From assembly GCF_000280925.3 (NCBI RefSeq), contig NZ_CP012109.1, positions 3,864,501-3,928,500 on the forward strand: 64,000 nucleotides of DNA. Reading direction: 5' to 3'. Shown piece by piece: positions 62,815 to 64,000 of this stretch; positions within the stretch are counted from its first letter, which is position 1, and every line of letters begins with the position of its first letter. The translations under genes were made by a program, and so were the position numbers. Below the pieces are notes generated by a model. It ran no database searches. It saw only the letters and a program-made list of their open reading frames with translations, and had not been told where the DNA came from. Source of the DNA: Myxococcus hansupus. GTDB lineage: Bacteria; Myxococcota; Myxococcia; Myxococcales; Myxococcaceae.

Positions 62815-63591
62815 ATGGCCTACGAGAACATCCGGCTGGAGCAGGAGGGCGCCATCGCGACCCTCTTCGTCGACCGCCCCAAGGCGCTCAACGCCCTCAA
62901 CACCAAGACGCTGCAGGAGCTCGAGTCCGCACTGAAGTCCCTGCCCGCGGACGTGCGCGTCCTCATCCTCACCGGCGGCGGCGAGAAGGCCTTCGTCGCC
63001 GGCGCCGACATCGCGGAGATGGCCGCGCTCACCGACGCCCAGGCCCAGGAGTTCGGCGCCCTGGGTCACCGGGTCATGGCCTCGCTGGAGGCGCTGCCCA
63101 TCCCCACCATCGCGGCGGTGAATGGCTTCGCGCTCGGCGGCGGCTCCGAGCTGGCCCTGGCCTGCGACTTCATCTACGCATCCGAGAAGGCCAAGCTCGG
63201 CCTGCCGGAAGTTGGTCTGGGTGTCATTCCGGGCTTCGGGGGAACGCAGCGCCTCACCCGCCTGGTGGGCCGCGCCCGCGCCAAGGAGCTCATCTTCACG
63301 GGTGAGCGCATCGACGCGGCCAAGGCCAAGGAGTACGGCATCGTGCTGGAGGTCCTCCCCGCGGACGGCCTGCTCGCGCACTGCCGCGCCGTGGCGGAGA
63401 AGATGCTCAAGAACAGCCCGCTGGCCATCTCCAAGGCCAAGCAGGTCATCGAGGCCGGCGCGGATCAGGACCTGCGCAAGGCGAACGAAATCGAGCGCCA
63501 GGCCTTCGGCGACCTCTTCGGCTCCGCGGATCAGCGCGAGGGCATGAAGGCCTTCCTCGAGAAGCGCCCCGCGACCTTCACCGGGAAGTAA
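62815..63591 (+). CDS. Enoyl-CoA hydratase (crotonase family)
   Basis: A 258-residue cytoplasmic enzyme that adds water to trans-2-enoyl-CoA. The first oxyanion-hole segment is AFVAGADIAEM (about residues 59-69). The second is ALGGGSELALACDF with catalytic Glu112, and the second catalytic Glu132 is in LPEVGLGVIPGFGGTQRL. Both Glu residues of the hydratase pair (Glu144/Glu164 in rat crotonase) are present, which favours hydratase over other crotonase-fold activities. ATG 62815 has CCAGGAG upstream. With the dehydrogenase 42 bases before it, it forms a short acyl-CoA metabolic unit, probably in one transcript. Confidence 0.92.
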   Translation: MAYENIRLEQEGAIATLFVDRPKALNALNTKTLQELESALKSLPADVRVLILTGGGEKAFVAGADIAEMAALTDAQAQEFGALGHRVMASLEALPIPTIAAVNGFALGGGSELALACDFIYASEKAKLGLPEVGLGVIPGFGGTQRLTRLVGRARAKELIFTGERIDAAKAKEYGIVLEVLPADGLLAHCRAVAEKMLKNSPLAISKAKQVIEAGADQDLRKANEIERQAFGDLFGSADQREGMKAFLEKRPATFTGK

Positions 63592-63595
63592 CGCG

Positions 63596-64000
63596 GTGAA
63601 GGGGCTGGCGGCTGGGGGACTGTTGACGTGTCTCCTGGCCGCGGCGCCCACGGAGGCCTCGGATGACACCGGGGCTTCGGAGGGACGGGCGCCCCTGCTG
63701 GTGTCCTGGAAGCGCTCGCTGTGCCTCTACACGGCCTGCTTCCTGGAGCCGCTCATCCCGGACGTCCGCTACGAGTGGGGACCGGGCGCCAGTGAACACT
63801 GGGTGCTGTCTTGGCCCATCCACCCATGGGCGCTGCCTCCCTTGGACATCCCGGGGCCGACGCTGGTGGTCTCGCCGTTCCTGGAGCCGCAGCTCCGGCT
63901 TCGGGGCTCGGCCTTCCGGATGCTCGCCGGGGCACGGGTGTATGCGTTTCCCGACGCAGCGCGTTTCGGAGTGTTGGCCGAAGGCGCCGGGTTGTGGGGA
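63596..64000 (+). CDS. Exported protein of unknown function, 3' truncated by the window end
   Basis: A frame of 135 codons open to the window end, starting at GTG 63596, four bases after the hydratase stop. The first about 22 residues form a signal peptide (MKGLAAGGLLTCLLAAAPTEA). A beta-rich stretch with two nearby Cys follows (SWKRSLCLYTACFLEPLIP), then WVLSWPIHPWALPP and FLEPQLRLRGSAFRMLAGARVYAF. The alternating pattern could belong to an outer-membrane or periplasmic beta protein. No family recognised. Confidence 0.6.
   Translation, partial: MKGLAAGGLLTCLLAAAPTEASDDTGASEGRAPLLVSWKRSLCLYTACFLEPLIPDVRYEWGPGASEHWVLSWPIHPWALPPLDIPGPTLVVSPFLEPQLRLRGSAFRMLAGARVYAFPDAARFGVLAEGAGLWG

Overview
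The window looks like a chromosomal stretch from a myxobacterium (Myxococcota, Myxococcus/Corallococcus type). I infer this from the high GC of the housekeeping genes (a 60-base line at 62041 counts 41/60 G+C), frequent GTG starts, Asp-Ala-Gly linkers and many lipoproteins. No rRNA, tRNA, CRISPR array, insertion sequence or replication origin was seen.

Left flank (1-6.0 kb), ordinary genes: the 3' part of a CocE-type serine hydrolase, RNA 3'-phosphate cyclase (rtcA), a small membrane protein on the minus strand, a double-domain signal peptide peptidase (sppA) and an LpxR-like lipid A 3'-O-deacylase. GC-rich hairpins sit at several gene ends and overlap stop codons at the two convergent junctions.

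Centre (6.0-59.3 kb), a single large accessory locus. Two parvulin-type peptidyl-prolyl isomerase lipoproteins diverge from a short AT-rich intergenic region at 6990-7142. The rightward one leads into a coding stretch of about 31 kb (8151-39220). This stretch is open in one frame to about 26.41 kb and in the -1 frame afterwards. If joined at the G6 run (26411-26416) it would encode an exported protein of about 10,356 residues. Its order is: signal peptide; Big_2-like domains; about 21 Ig-like modules; seven tandem supermodules (propeller-like repeats, Big_5-like domain, two IPT/TIG domains); more Ig and propeller modules; and a duplicated Gly-rich C-terminal domain. Three 4-base ATGA stop/start overlaps then couple a third parvulin lipoprotein, a Cys-rich putative lipoprotein and a 1384-residue RHS protein with no toxin tip. 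After a 214-base gap comes a 4632-residue RHS lipoprotein. It carries Ig-like modules, an RHS shaft and core, and a C-terminal domain with the D-x-E and C-x-x-C signature of toxin deaminases. An ankyrin-repeat protein, the likely immunity protein, overlaps its stop codon. I infer a contact-dependent polymorphic toxin locus combined with a giant surface protein and its own periplasmic foldases.

Right flank (59.3-64 kb): a possible small or remnant minus-strand gene, then a co-directional row: the Mrp/ApbC Fe-S carrier ATPase, two small uncharacterised proteins, 3-hydroxybutyryl-CoA dehydrogenase, enoyl-CoA hydratase, and the start of an exported protein cut by the window end. The dehydrogenase and hydratase catalyse consecutive steps of 3-hydroxyacyl-CoA metabolism.

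Composition is uneven inside the accessory locus. The distal RHS shaft (about 54-57.3 kb) and the last third of the giant gene fall to about 47-60% G+C in lines counted by hand. The first two thirds of the giant gene and the RHS core are at 65-73%. This suggests mosaic origin of the exchangeable parts.
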